Below, piece after piece: positions 56,375 to 64,000 of a stretch of DNA of 64,000 nt (position 1 is the stretch's first letter; each line of letters starts with the position of its first letter). Origin of the DNA: Streptomyces viridochromogenes (GTDB lineage Bacteria > Actinomycetota > Actinomycetes > Streptomycetales > Streptomycetaceae); contig NZ_LGUR01000220.1 of assembly GCF_001270495.1 (NCBI RefSeq), forward strand, positions 1 through 64,000, in the 5' to 3' direction. The notes beneath the pieces are model-generated. The model was not told the DNA's origin. It worked only from the letters and a program-made list of their open reading frames with translations, and searched no databases. A program made the position numbers and the translations under genes.

Positions 56375-58735
56375 ATGTCCGAGTTGTTCGACGCGGTAGA
56401 CGCGCTGGTCGCGTCCCGTTCTCCGCTGCCGTCGGCGGAGGAGCGCAAGCGGCTGCGCACCGCGCACGGCCTGACCCTGGACGAAGTGGCCGGCGCGCTG
56501 AAGGTGCGTCGGGCCACGGTGTCCGCCTGGGAGTCGACGAAGAAGCCGACCGAGCCGCGAGGCCCGGAACGGGAGGCGTACGCGCGGCTGCTCAAGCAGC
56601 TCGCGGAGCTCTACCCCGCACCCGCAACGCCGGAAGAGCCAGCTGCCCCGGTGCCCGCCACGTTCACCGGCGCGCCCGACCCGGCAGGCGAAATGCCAGA
56701 GGTTCCGGACTCTGTGTACGACGAGATCGCCGAATCCCTTTACCCCACCAGGGCCACGCAGACGTCGCGCCGACCTGGGACGCAGAAGGCGACAGCGACG
56801 GAAGCGCGGACTCTGTCCACAGGGGATGTGTCCGAGGCTGCGGCCATGACTGCAACCGAGAACACCCACACCCCTGCCCCTGTCGCCGCTGCTCCGGCCG
56901 CCGCGCCGCGTCCGGCGCGCACCACCAGGACGTCGTCGACGTCGCGCCGCCCGGGTGCTAAGAAGGCGGCCCCGGCCGGTACCCCGGCGGGCTCCGCCGA
57001 TCCGCGGTTCGAGAACGGGCCGCTGGCGGTCGTCGATGTCGAGGACGGGCAGGTGCTGGCGTACTGCACCGGCGGCCTGGTCCTGGACGTGCCCGCCAAG
57101 AGCATCCCGGCCCTGGTCGACTGGACGCTGCGCGAGGCCAAGCTCGGTCAGCCGAAGCTCGCCGGTCCGGGCAAGGACGCCGACCCGCTGATCGTGCTCA
57201 CCGAAGCCGCCCTGGAGCGCTACGGCCTGCCCGTCGCGCTCACGGAGGAGGAGAAGCACGCCGGGCGGATCCCGGAGGGCCACAAGGTCATCAAGCAGCT
57301 CACGCGGGCGGAGTGGAAGCTGACCAAGCGCGGCTTCGGCCCGTGGGCACGGATCTACCGCCCCGCCACCGGTTCGGAGCGGGCCTGCGTGCAGCTGTGC
57401 ATCCCCTCCTGGAACGCGCTGGACACCCGGCACTGGGGCGAGGCCGGACAGCTCCCGCCCGCCGAACTCGCCCGCGTCCTGGGCGTGTACGCCTCGCGCG
57501 TGATGACGCCGCGCGGATCGACCGCCGTGACCGGCCTGGAGCTGATGACCGCGCTGCACCCGCCGACGCGCGCCTCCGAGCCCGACGCCGACGGCAGGCG
57601 GCACTCCGAGCACAACCCCGGCTCGCTGGGCAAGGACGCCATCGACCCGATGAACTGGCCGCCGTGCGAAGTCCCCGACGGCCACCCCGTCCTCAAGGAC
57701 CTGCCCCGGTTCCACGTGCGCGGCCCCGGCGAGAAGCTGTTCGAGGAGGCGTACGACTGGGCACGGCCGATGACCGACGCGGAGTGCACCCTGCGGCACC
57801 TGGTCGGCATCGACGTCAACATGGCCTTCGCCGCCGGCGCCAACGGCCTGAACGTCGGCCTCGGCGAGGCGACGCACGTCAAGGCCCCCGCGTTCGACCC
57901 GAAGCTGCCCGGCTCGTGGCTGGTCGACCTCTCCCACGTCGACCTGTCCCGCGTGAAGGTCGGCAAGGAGTGGGTGGAGCTGGACGGCTCGCTGCTGCCC
58001 TCCCCGTTCACGCCGAAGGGTGAGCGCCCGGAGGGGCCGGCCTGGTACGCGACGCCCACCGTCGCCTACGCAGCGGAGCTCGGCTACGAGGTGCGCCCGC
58101 TCGAAGCGTGGGTGCGGCGGGAGAACGGCCGCTACCTGGACGGCTGGTACAACCGGCTGCGCGACGCCTACCTCGCCACGATGGCCGACCTCGGCGTCGA
58201 CGCCGACCTGTCGCCCGAGGACTTCCTCGCCGCGATGGACGGCTACAAGGCCCGTGACCCGGAGCTGGCGATCGTCGTCTCCGCGGTCAAGGCGACGGTG
58301 AAGGGCGGCCTGGGCAAGCTGCGCGAGCGCCCGCGCGGCGAGGGCTGGCGGCCGGGCGAGCCGTGGCGCGCCCTGTCCCGCCCGACGTGGCGGCCGGACA
58401 TCCGCGCGGCGGTCATCTCCCGCACCCGCATCAACCTGCACCGCAAGATCGTCAAGCACGCGGCGTTCACCGGCCAGTACCCCATCGCGATCCTGTCCGA
58501 CTGCGTCGTCTACGCGGCCAGCGGCGAGAGCCCGCTGGACTTCCTGCCCTACCGGGAGGGCAGGCCGCTGCCCGGCGGCTTCAAGCTCGGCATCAACCCC
58601 GGCCTGGTCAAGCACGAGGGCACGCAGGACGTCCTGTGGGGCGAAGAAGTCCGCGAGCGGTTCAACGCCCCGGAGCTCAACCTCGCCCGGTACATCAAGG
58701 ACGGCACCGTCACCGACGTCGACAACGGAGAGTAG
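56375..58735 (+). CDS. tap: Telomere-associated protein Tap
   Basis: The 786-residue protein has the Tap layout. It starts MSELFDAVDALVASRSPLPS, followed by an XRE-type HTH (LRTAHGLTLDEVAGALKVRR, about 28-47) and YARLLKQLAELYP. A disordered Thr/Pro/Ala linker with GAKK follows, then a conserved core (GPLAVVDVEDGQVLAYCTGG; AEWKLTKRGFGPWARIYRPA; LVGIDVNMAFAAGANGLNVG; RVKVGKEWVELDGSLLPSPF). Tap binds 3' telomere overhangs and brings Tpg for end patching. AGGAGG precedes the ATG. tpg follows 12 bp later. Confidence 0.93.
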   Translation: MSELFDAVDALVASRSPLPSAEERKRLRTAHGLTLDEVAGALKVRRATVSAWESTKKPTEPRGPEREAYARLLKQLAELYPAPATPEEPAAPVPATFTGAPDPAGEMPEVPDSVYDEIAESLYPTRATQTSRRPGTQKATATEARTLSTGDVSEAAAMTATENTHTPAPVAAAPAAAPRPARTTRTSSTSRRPGAKKAAPAGTPAGSADPRFENGPLAVVDVEDGQVLAYCTGGLVLDVPAKSIPALVDWTLREAKLGQPKLAGPGKDADPLIVLTEAALERYGLPVALTEEEKHAGRIPEGHKVIKQLTRAEWKLTKRGFGPWARIYRPATGSERACVQLCIPSWNALDTRHWGEAGQLPPAELARVLGVYASRVMTPRGSTAVTGLELMTALHPPTRASEPDADGRRHSEHNPGSLGKDAIDPMNWPPCEVPDGHPVLKDLPRFHVRGPGEKLFEEAYDWARPMTDAECTLRHLVGIDVNMAFAAGANGLNVGLGEATHVKAPAFDPKLPGSWLVDLSHVDLSRVKVGKEWVELDGSLLPSPFTPKGERPEGPAWYATPTVAYAAELGYEVRPLEAWVRRENGRYLDGWYNRLRDAYLATMADLGVDADLSPEDFLAAMDGYKARDPELAIVVSAVKATVKGGLGKLRERPRGEGWRPGEPWRALSRPTWRPDIRAAVISRTRINLHRKIVKHAAFTGQYPIAILSDCVVYAASGESPLDFLPYREGRPLPGGFKLGINPGLVKHEGTQDVLWGEEVRERFNAPELNLARYIKDGTVTDVDNGE
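56813..56821 (+). promoter_or_regulatory. DnaA-box-like site inside tap
   Basis: CTGTCCACA followed by GGG lies in the low-complexity linker of tap. It may be fortuitous. Confidence 0.3.
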
Positions 58736-58747
58736 GAGTAGGCCACG

Positions 58748-59305
58748 ATGAGCCTGTTCGGGGACGGCCTGGACGCCGCCGTACAGAAGGCGTTCACCCG
58801 CCCGGCACCCAAGAGCGCGGGTGCGCAGATGCGGTACCTGGTCAAGCAGCTCAAGAGCACCAAGGCGGTCGCCCAGATGCTGCGGGTCTCCCAGCGCACC
58901 GTCGAGCGGTACGTGAAGGACCAGATCAAGAAGCCGCGTCCGGACCTCGCCGCGCGCCTGGAGCGTGAGGTGAAGGCCCGCTGGCAGCCGCAGATTAGGG
59001 CCAAGGCCCGGCAGAAGGCGGCGACGACCGGCGGCATCGTCGTCGACACCCGCGCCAGGCTCGGCTATACCGCGCCGATCGGGTCGACGGACCAGGACCG
59101 CATCCGGCACCTGACCGTCGCCCTGCCGCCCCGCTACGCCGCCCGCCTCTTCGACGCCCAGGAGGCCGGCGCCAGCGACGCCCGACTCCAGGAGATCGCC
59201 GCCGAAGCGCTCAAGGAGGTGTACTTCCAGGACGGCGGCCGCCGCGCCGGCAGCCTGGAAGAGGTCCGGTTCACGGACATCGAGCACCTCGAGTTCGAGC
59301 TGTAG
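58748..59305 (+). CDS. tpg: Telomere terminal protein Tpg
   Basis: The 185-residue length equals known Streptomyces Tpg. It begins MSLFGDGLDAAVQKAFTRPA, has an HTH (STKAVAQMLRVSQRTVERYV, about 38-57) and a basic middle (KARWQPQIRAKARQKAATTG), and ends VRFTDIEHLEFEL. Tpg becomes covalently bound to the 5' ends and primes telomere replication. It is 12 bp downstream of tap in one operon, with a strong terminator after it. Confidence 0.95.
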   Translation: MSLFGDGLDAAVQKAFTRPAPKSAGAQMRYLVKQLKSTKAVAQMLRVSQRTVERYVKDQIKKPRPDLAARLEREVKARWQPQIRAKARQKAATTGGIVVDTRARLGYTAPIGSTDQDRIRHLTVALPPRYAARLFDAQEAGASDARLQEIAAEALKEVYFQDGGRRAGSLEEVRFTDIEHLEFEL

Positions 59306-59326
59306 CAGCCGCGTCCCGAACAGCCC

Positions 59327-59360
59327 GCGAGCCCCGGACCAACGCAGGTCCGGGGCTCGC
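59327..59360 (+). terminator. Terminator of the tap-tpg operon
   Basis: A perfect 14-bp inverted repeat (GCGAGCCCCGGACC and complement) with a 6-nt loop, 22 nt after the tpg stop. Confidence 0.9.
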
Positions 59361-59433
59361 TCGCGTATCCGGGGTCGGATGGTCATGCACGCGATGCCGT
59401 GCTCAACGAGGGCGACGTGCCTGGGTCACCGGC

Positions 59434-60246
59434 TCAGTGCGCGGGGCCGGGCAGGACGCCACGGATGACGAGCTGGCGTCCGTAGGGGGTGGGCATGGCC
59501 TGCATCTGGACGCCGGTGCGTAGCGGCTTCACCGAGAAGCGGAAGCCCTTGATCGGGCCGTGGCAGATGAAGCCGGCCGGGGTGGGGATGCCGATGCCGT
59601 CGGGGGAGAGGGTGAAGCCGAGCCCGGCGTAGAAGTCCGTCAGCTCCGGCTCGTGCGTGACGTACAGGATGGCCGCGCCGAACTTCCCCTTCTCGTGGGC
59701 GCCGGCCGCGCGCTCCACGTCGGCGACCAGGGCGCGGGCGATGCCCTTGCCGCGCCACGCTTCGACGACCGCGAGGGAGTCCAGGGTGGCGACCAGTCCG
59801 GCGATGATGTGGGCGTTGGGCGACCCCAGGAGCATGGGGTGGGTGAACGCCCACGCCGCTGGCAGCGTCATCGTGCCGCCGACCAGTGCGCCGGATTCGG
59901 TCTCCTGTACCGCGCGGACGCGGGTGTACTTGTCGGCGTCGAGGCTCTGGCGGATCGCGGTGGGGAGCTGCCGCCAGGAGCCGTCGGGGTTGTCCGGGTC
60001 GGCCAGCCGCATTACGGGCTCCAACGCGGCCGCGTCGGCTGGTGTCGCGTCCCGGAGCACCACGCCGTCCGGCAAGGCCGGGACGCTCACGGGGATGACT
60101 TCGCCCGGCTGCACCCCGGCCCCGGGGGCCGTGGCGGCGTACATGCGCTCGCCCATCACGTTCCCCGAGTACAGGCGCTCCGCCTCACGGCGCGCCGGAT
60201 TCCCCGACCGCCGGGCGCCCTTGCGCGCCCCGTTCCGCTTCCCCAC
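59434..60246 (-). CDS. GNAT N-acetyltransferase with basic N-terminus
   Basis: The 270-residue protein starts with an Arg/Lys-rich segment (GKRNGARKGARRSGNPARRE). A GNAT fold follows: VVLRDATPADAAALEPVM, LDSLAVVEAWRGKGIARALV (motif A) and TDFYAGLGFTLSPDGIG (motif B). The substrate is unknown. GTG 60246 has AAGGGGAGGAA upstream. A CCCCTTGTC motif overlaps its promoter at 60256. Lies between the two tpg genes. Confidence 0.85.
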   Translation of the reverse strand: MGKRNGARKGARRSGNPARREAERLYSGNVMGERMYAATAPGAGVQPGEVIPVSVPALPDGVVLRDATPADAAALEPVMRLADPDNPDGSWRQLPTAIRQSLDADKYTRVRAVQETESGALVGGTMTLPAAWAFTHPMLLGSPNAHIIAGLVATLDSLAVVEAWRGKGIARALVADVERAAGAHEKGKFGAAILYVTHEPELTDFYAGLGFTLSPDGIGIPTPAGFICHGPIKGFRFSVKPLRTGVQMQAMPTPYGRQLVIRGVLPGPAH

Positions 60247-60341
60247 GGCGTTCCTCCCCTTGTCACCGCAAACCTCCCCACCCGGCACCCCCACCTAACA
60301 CCCCTCGCTGGCAGGCGACTTGGGTACGCCGGGCCGGGAAT

Positions 60342-60350
60342 CTGTCCACA
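60342..60350 (+). promoter_or_regulatory. DnaA-box-like site before second tpg
   Basis: CTGTCCACA followed by GGC, 25 bp before the start of the second tpg. Confidence 0.45.
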
Positions 60351-60374
60351 GGCGATCCGTGATCCCTAGGAGGT

Positions 60375-60965
60375 ATGAACGAGCACGAGCAGCAGCAGCC
60401 GGCCCCGCGCCGCGGCAAGGTCCTGGAGGCCCTCACACGGGCGGAGCGGAAGGTCTTCACCCGGCCCGTGCCGAAATCCGCGAAGGCACAGGTGAAATTC
60501 CTCCTCACGCGGGCGAAGGGGTCCACCAAGGCCCTGGCGGAGCGCTTGGGCGTCTCGCGCCGCACGGTGGAGCGCTACCGCGCCGGGAAGCTGACGACCC
60601 CGCAGAAGCGCCTCCAGGCCACCCTGGTGGAGGAGACAGAATCCGAGTGGCAACCGCAGGTCAGGGCACAGGCGCGGGAGCAGGCTTCCACCTCCAGCGG
60701 GATGATGGTGGAGGTGACGGCGTACTTCGGATTCACGTGCACGGGCAGCTCAGACGACGGCCGCATACGCACCATCACCACCCCGATCTCACCCACCTAC
60801 GCGCGGCAGATCCTCGATCTCCAGGAGGCCGGAGCGACGGAGGAGGATCTGCATCCGATCGTCGCGGAGGCCATCACCGAGTCGTATTTCACGGAATGGG
60901 GCACCCGCGCCGATGGTCTGCGCGCGGATTTCACGCACGTTCAGGCCATCGAGTTCATGTTCTGA
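60375..60965 (+). CDS. Divergent terminal protein (second Tpg-like)
   Basis: The 196-residue protein matches Tpg along its length with moderate similarity: KVFTRPVPKSAKAQVKFLLT, an HTH STKALAERLGVSRRTVERYR (about 55-74), EWQPQVRAQAREQA and EFMF at the end. It has an extra N-terminal 20 residues and a longer tail. No second tap adjoins it. AGGAGGT precedes the ATG. A second, distinct Tpg suggests either two kinds of telomere or a decoy or regulatory copy. Confidence 0.85.
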   Translation: MNEHEQQQPAPRRGKVLEALTRAERKVFTRPVPKSAKAQVKFLLTRAKGSTKALAERLGVSRRTVERYRAGKLTTPQKRLQATLVEETESEWQPQVRAQAREQASTSSGMMVEVTAYFGFTCTGSSDDGRIRTITTPISPTYARQILDLQEAGATEEDLHPIVAEAITESYFTEWGTRADGLRADFTHVQAIEFMF

Positions 60966-61068
60966 CGCGGTCGAATTCCGGGCCTGCTATAAAGCAATCC
61001 GGCGGGTCGTCGTACAGCGCTCTGGCGGCGGCCCGCTCTGATTTCTCACCACGAATGCGAGGTCGAAG

Positions 61069-61830
61069 ATGACCAGGATGTGGCCGCCCGGCGGCGGTAC
61101 CCGTCGACCGCTCGCCGCGCGCGTCGCCGTGCCCCGTGAGCCGGTCGATCCGGCCCGCATCGGCCGCCGGGTCGTACGGCGCCGGGCGAAGGGGATGGAC
61201 GCCGGCGCTGTCGCGGCGGCCCTCGAGGAAGCGCGGTTCGACGCCCGGCAGGCGTCCCGGCACGAGGACCTGGCCGACGACGTCCGCGGCCCGGCGGAAC
61301 TCGCGGAGTGGGAGCGCATCGACCAACTGCTCGCCGACGCCGTCCCGGGCACCGTCTACGACCCGGCCGCCGACGACGTTGTCCAGGCCGAACTCGCCGC
61401 CGACGCCGCGGCCGCCGCCGCCCGGGAAGCCGAACTGCGCGAAGCCGCCCGGATCGCGGCCCGTGCCGACGAGCTCCAGGCGCTGCGCGAGCTGGGCACG
61501 CTGGAGCAGACCGAGCCCCGTACCGGGGACGAAGCCGTCCGGGACGAACTCACCCGGCGAGCCGGCGGGTACGTCCAGGCCGACGTCGACGCCTGGCTCG
61601 CGCACGCCCTGGCCGCGCACCTCGGGCACTACCGCGACCCGGCCGCCCGCAAGGAGGCCGCCGGCCTTCTTACGCCGCCGGTCCTCGCGCACGCCGCGCT
61701 GCTCGCCGAACTCGTCCGCCTGGTCCCCGGCGCGGACGTCGCCCAGCTGGCGTTCGCGGCCCGGCTCGCCACCACCGAGCCCGAAGCCGCCGGCGCACTC
61801 GCCGCGTTCCTCACCCGCGCCCGGACGTAG
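61069..61830 (+). CDS. Hypothetical Ala-rich helical protein
   Basis: The 253-residue, highly charged, Ala-rich helical protein (LADDVRGPAELAEWERIDQL; AREAELREAARIAARADELQ; YVQADVDAWLAHALAAHLGH) is not recognised. It is the last gene before the iteron-rich gap, so it could be a DNA-binding partner of those repeats. Confidence 0.65.
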   Translation: MTRMWPPGGGTRRPLAARVAVPREPVDPARIGRRVVRRRAKGMDAGAVAAALEEARFDARQASRHEDLADDVRGPAELAEWERIDQLLADAVPGTVYDPAADDVVQAELAADAAAAAAREAELREAARIAARADELQALRELGTLEQTEPRTGDEAVRDELTRRAGGYVQADVDAWLAHALAAHLGHYRDPAARKEAAGLLTPPVLAHAALLAELVRLVPGADVAQLAFAARLATTEPEAAGALAAFLTRART

Positions 61831-61861
61831 CACCGCATCCATCGCGATCACCGAGGGTGAC

Positions 61862-61989
61862 TGTCACGCTGTCACGCCGACCGGTGTCACGCACCCCGAT
61901 CCGGCTGTCACGTCGGGGTGTCACGCTGACGATCGCCGGAACCACGGGCCCGGCCCCGGATCTGGGCCACCTCGCCAATCAGCGTGACA
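61862..61989 (+). repeat. Six TGTCACG repeats
   Basis: TGTCACG starts at 61862, 61870, 61885, 61906 and 61919, with the reverse CGTGACA at 61983. The first two are tandem 8-mers (TGTCACGC). Confidence 0.75.
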
Positions 61990-62151
61990 CCCCTCCCGGA
62001 GCGACTACGGTCCGCATCCGGCTGCGATCCCTCCTCGTAACGACGGCGACGGCCAGCACGTGGTGAGCGTCGGCCACGCGATGACCGCCCGCCTCCAGAT
62101 CACCAACGGCCAGGCCGTGCCCGGCGTCCCGGCCTGAACAGTCCGGCCGAC

Positions 62152-62232
62152 CTGTGTCATCTGTGTCATCAACCCCCCGTTTCCCCAGGTGGGCCCACTC
62201 ATCTGTGTCACTGTTCAGCTGATCTGTGTCAT
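62152..62232 (+). repeat. Four CTGTGTCA repeats
   Basis: CTGTGTCAT is repeated in tandem at 62152-62160 and 62161-62169. Two further copies with ATC before them occur at 62213 and 62224. Confidence 0.75.
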
Positions 62233-62251
62233 CGCGCGGGCGGACCCCAGG

Positions 62252-62349
62252 GACCCAGCAACCGACCCGGAACCTGGGTCCCGAGACCGGTGTTTTCGCT
62301 GGCGGACACAATCAGCAACGGCTGCTGGGTCCACCTGGGTCTCTGGGTC
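62252..62349 (+). repeat. Five CTGGGTC repeats
   Basis: CTGGGTC is at 62274, 62325, 62335 and 62343, and the reverse GACCCAG at 62252. The last three are 10 and 8 bp apart. Confidence 0.65.
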
Positions 62350-62451
62350 TTGCACCCTCGTTGCGAGCCGGTTCGTCCGGAGTGGTCCCCAGGGCCCTGG
62401 GCGGCCGATACCGTGGAAGCAGACGCCAGTTCCGCCTTCCTGGAGCCCTCG

Positions 62452-62685
62452 ATGAGCGAACAGCCGGCCCCCGCCGACCACGCCCGGCAGCAGCTGGAGC
62501 CCGCGGCCGCCGACGCGGTCCGCGCGTACGCGGCCAGGACCCGCGCGAACGCCGACCAGTTCGCTGCCGTCCTCGAGGACATCGCGGCCAACGGGCTGCC
62601 CTCGGTGGAGGACTGCACGCCGTGGGAGGAGCTGCGCGAGGCCCACCTCGCCCGGCTCGCCTCGCAGCGCCCGGCCGTCGCCTGA
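62452..62685 (+). CDS. Putative antitoxin
   Basis: The 77-residue acidic helical protein (DAVRAYAARTRANADQFAAV) ends TPWEELREAHLARL, a C-terminal amphipathic helix of the type that wraps toxins. Its stop shares one base with the start of the following RelE-like gene (TGATG). Antitoxin function is inferred from the pairing. Confidence 0.6.
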   Translation: MSEQPAPADHARQQLEPAAADAVRAYAARTRANADQFAAVLEDIAANGLPSVEDCTPWEELREAHLARLASQRPAVA

Positions 62686-62957
62686 TGCCGTCGGTACACG
62701 GGCCTCGCCGCGCCCGTATCGCCTTCTCCGACTCCGCCGCGAAGCAGCTGGAGAACATCACCAGCGAGGCGGAGATCCACGCCCTGGACCGCGCCCTGGT
62801 CGTCATCTCCGTCGACCCGGACGTCGGCGAGCCGATCCCCGGCGACACCGCCGGCCCCCAACTGCGCCAGTACACCGACGAAGTCGAAGCCGTCCGCGTC
62901 CTGTACTTCGTCACCGCGCTGCGCACCGTCGTGGTCGTCGCGTACATCGAGGTCTAG
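62685..62957 (+). CDS. RelE/ParE-like toxin candidate
   Basis: The 90-residue product has ARIAFSDSAAKQLENITSEA, then two helices and a C-terminal sheet (AVRVLYFVTALRTVVVVAYI), the RelE/ParE order. It would act on ribosomes or gyrase if genuine. It starts at ATG 62685, coupled to the upstream small acidic gene. Addiction systems are usual on large plasmids. Confidence 0.65.
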   Translation: MPSVHGPRRARIAFSDSAAKQLENITSEAEIHALDRALVVISVDPDVGEPIPGDTAGPQLRQYTDEVEAVRVLYFVTALRTVVVVAYIEV

Positions 62958-62975
62958 CCGCCGAAGGAGCCCAAG

Positions 62976-63491
62976 GTGCCGTCCGACATCAACCAGCTCA
63001 CCGCCGGCCGACAGCTCACCGGGCTCCGCCAGGTGCTGGACTGCCCCGCCACGCCGACCGTGCTCCGGCAGGGCCCCGCCGCCGCGCCGGGGGAGTCGCC
63101 GGACTGGCTTGCACTGCTGTGCCCCGCCCACTCCGAGGCCCTGCCCGGGTGGCCCGGCACCGCCGCCGACACCGACGGGCTGCGCCTGTCCTGCGGGTCC
63201 GTCCTGGACTACCGGTCGGCCGAGCAGCTGCTCCAGTCGCACGCCGACCTGTGGCTGACGCCCCTGACCGGGGTGGACCCGAAGGCCTACGCCGGGGTCT
63301 GGCCCGAGGTCCTGGACCAGGCCGACCGCGTACTGCGCGCCCGCCTGGGCGAAGACACCGCCGACGGAGACGAGACGCTGCACAGCCTCGCGATGATGCT
63401 CGCGATGGCCTCCCGGAACGCAGCCGAGGGCAACCTGTACCAGGCGACCGTTCCCCTGGCCTACTGCGAGACCCTCGCCCAGCGCCTGTAG
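62976..63491 (+). CDS. Hypothetical protein
   Basis: The 171-residue product (QLTAGRQLTGLRQVLDCPAT; WLALLCPAHSEALPGWPGTA) ends TVPLAYCETLAQRL. Unrecognised. GTG 62976 has AAGGAG upstream. A degraded copy of its C-terminal codons appears at 63901-63942. Confidence 0.65.
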   Translation: MPSDINQLTAGRQLTGLRQVLDCPATPTVLRQGPAAAPGESPDWLALLCPAHSEALPGWPGTAADTDGLRLSCGSVLDYRSAEQLLQSHADLWLTPLTGVDPKAYAGVWPEVLDQADRVLRARLGEDTADGDETLHSLAMMLAMASRNAAEGNLYQATVPLAYCETLAQRL

Positions 63492-63604
63492 CCAGGCCGC
63501 GCCGCACGTCCGCTCCGGTCTTGCACCCATCAGCCGGCTGCCGCTTCCGGGTCGCGGCTGGTGCTGCGCCACGGCTTCCGCCCGGGCCCGGCCCGAGGAC
63601 GGCC

Positions 63605-63641
63605 GTTGCACCCCAATGTAGGTAGGTACTTGTAGTACCTA
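63605..63641 (+). promoter_or_regulatory. Operator-like palindrome after GTTGCACCCCAATG
   Basis: TAGGTACT, TGT and AGTACCTA form an 8-bp-arm inverted repeat (63623-63641), preceded by the 14-mer GTTGCACCCCAATG (63605-63618). The 14-mer recurs at 63964-63977 with a degenerate palindrome behind it. Confidence 0.55.
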
Positions 63642-63900
63642 TCTGCGGGTTGTTCTTCCTTCCCCCCTGAGAGCAGAGCTCGCAGCGGGAACCGATCATC
63701 TGCCCTCGCCTGTGATCAGGGACCGCCGGTGTCCGGCGCGCATGATCCTTCCCGGCCTCGTGTGGCCGTCTGCCGCGTCCTGAGGCTTCCCGGACTCCCG
63801 AGCGACGATCAAGAGCCTCAGAGACGCTCACAGCGGCGTACACGCCTTCGAGGGCCGGAGGTGTCGCTGATCCGCCGCCAAGGGCGAGCCCAGCAGGGCG

Positions 63901-63942
63901 GCAGCACCCCTGGGCTACTGCGAGACGCTCTCCAAGGGCCTG
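63901..63942 (+). pseudogene. Fragment of the upstream gene's 3' end
   Basis: The frame AAPLGYCETLSKGL matches TVPLAYCETLAQRL, the C-terminus of the gene at 62976-63491, but has no stop at the expected place and no upstream domain. Confidence 0.5.
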
Positions 63943-64000
63943 ACGTCACGGCGCGAAGGCGGCGTTGCACCCCAATGGTGGTTAGTACAGATAGTGCTTC

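Larger units (their letters stand above)
61831..62451. other. Iteron-rich non-coding region
   Basis: No gene in 621 bp. Three separate families of short repeats follow each other (61862-61989, 62152-62232, 62252-62349). The stretch from 61990 to 62150 is unremarkable. Confidence 0.65.
63492..64000. other. Non-coding right edge with duplicated pieces
   Basis: No intact gene. It holds a GTTGCACCCCAATG block at 63605, a strong palindrome (63623), a degraded copy of the preceding gene's end (63901-63942) and a second GTTGCACCCCAATG block at 63964 running into the window edge. Confidence 0.55.

Noticed and set aside
61862..62349. CRISPR array
   Set aside because: Units are 7-9 bp, irregularly spaced and in three unrelated families.
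63900..64000. Right telomere
   Set aside because: The edge carries a duplicated regulatory block, not nested telomeric palindromes.
1..64000. Insertion sequences, integrase or rRNA genes
   Set aside because: I found no transposase or integrase motifs (DDE, HUH-transposase, Tyr or Ser recombinase) and no ribosomal RNA sequence.

Overview
This is high-GC actinobacterial DNA, almost certainly Streptomyces. GTG starts and GTGA/ATGA stop-start overlaps are frequent, and it carries a WhiB-like regulator, DUF2637, DUF5999 and RRQRL zinc proteins, Spd-like spread proteins and TraB-type DNA translocation. The decisive pair is tap-tpg at 56.4-59.3 kb, the telomere-associated protein and terminal protein used by Streptomyces linear replicons, plus a second, divergent tpg at 60.4 kb. 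Together with a replication initiator and ParA-like genes this points to a large conjugative linear plasmid, or a chromosome arm that has absorbed one. No telomere can be recognised at either window edge, so the window is read as internal.

Layout. 0.1-9.7 kb: accessory genes. These are a two-gene unit ending in an SF2 helicase with HA repeats, a PycTM-like membrane protein, an AlbA_2/Schlafen-like protein, and an HTH gene facing a Topo VI-A/Spo11-like Toprim gene. A deleted relic of that last module lies at 6.16-6.3 kb. 9.8-17.3 kb: a probable cargo cassette of aminotransferase, ATP-grasp D-Ala-D-Ala ligase-like enzyme and methyltransferase, followed by TPR regulators and a GNAT enzyme. 17.4-21.0 kb: a replication-relaxation protein, a HEPN-like protein and unknowns. 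21.0-24.0 kb: several repeat arrays beside a MobF (TrwC-like) relaxase. 25.0-26.6 kb: a ParA-like ATPase and its coupled partner.

26.9-47.2 kb: a long leftward series of conjugation and accessory genes, cut into units by strong intergenic hairpins. In transcription order it holds a zinc protein, an anti-sigma-like ATPase, WhiB-like and DUF5999 proteins, a giant coiled-coil DUF2637 membrane protein, a low-complexity transfer protein, a two-gene TraB-like translocase, small membrane spread proteins, RRQRL, a PycTM-like protein, a polynucleotide-kinase-like P-loop protein, a GGDEF diguanylate cyclase, ASCH, an OB-like protein and Nudix. Opposite its head sits a KorSA/HutC-type GntR repressor, followed by a protein made only of the UTRA sensor domain.

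49.5-64 kb: replication and telomere maintenance. A structured non-coding stretch (candidate origin) precedes a large initiator-like gene. That gene is translationally coupled to a DciA-like (DUF721) helicase-loader homologue, which is followed by a Hanks kinase fused to a DnaJ C-terminal domain. Next come tap (behind four 11-bp direct repeats), tpg, a GNAT gene and the second tpg, then a 620-bp non-coding region with three families of short repeats, a toxin-antitoxin-like pair, and a partly duplicated right edge.

My reading is a mobile linear replicon that brings its own initiator, helicase loader and telomere proteins, a TraB-type transfer apparatus plus a relaxase, and signalling parts (WhiB-like, anti-sigma, c-di-GMP, Ser/Thr kinase) able to act on host development. 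All assignments were made by reading the sequence. No database search or structure prediction was run.
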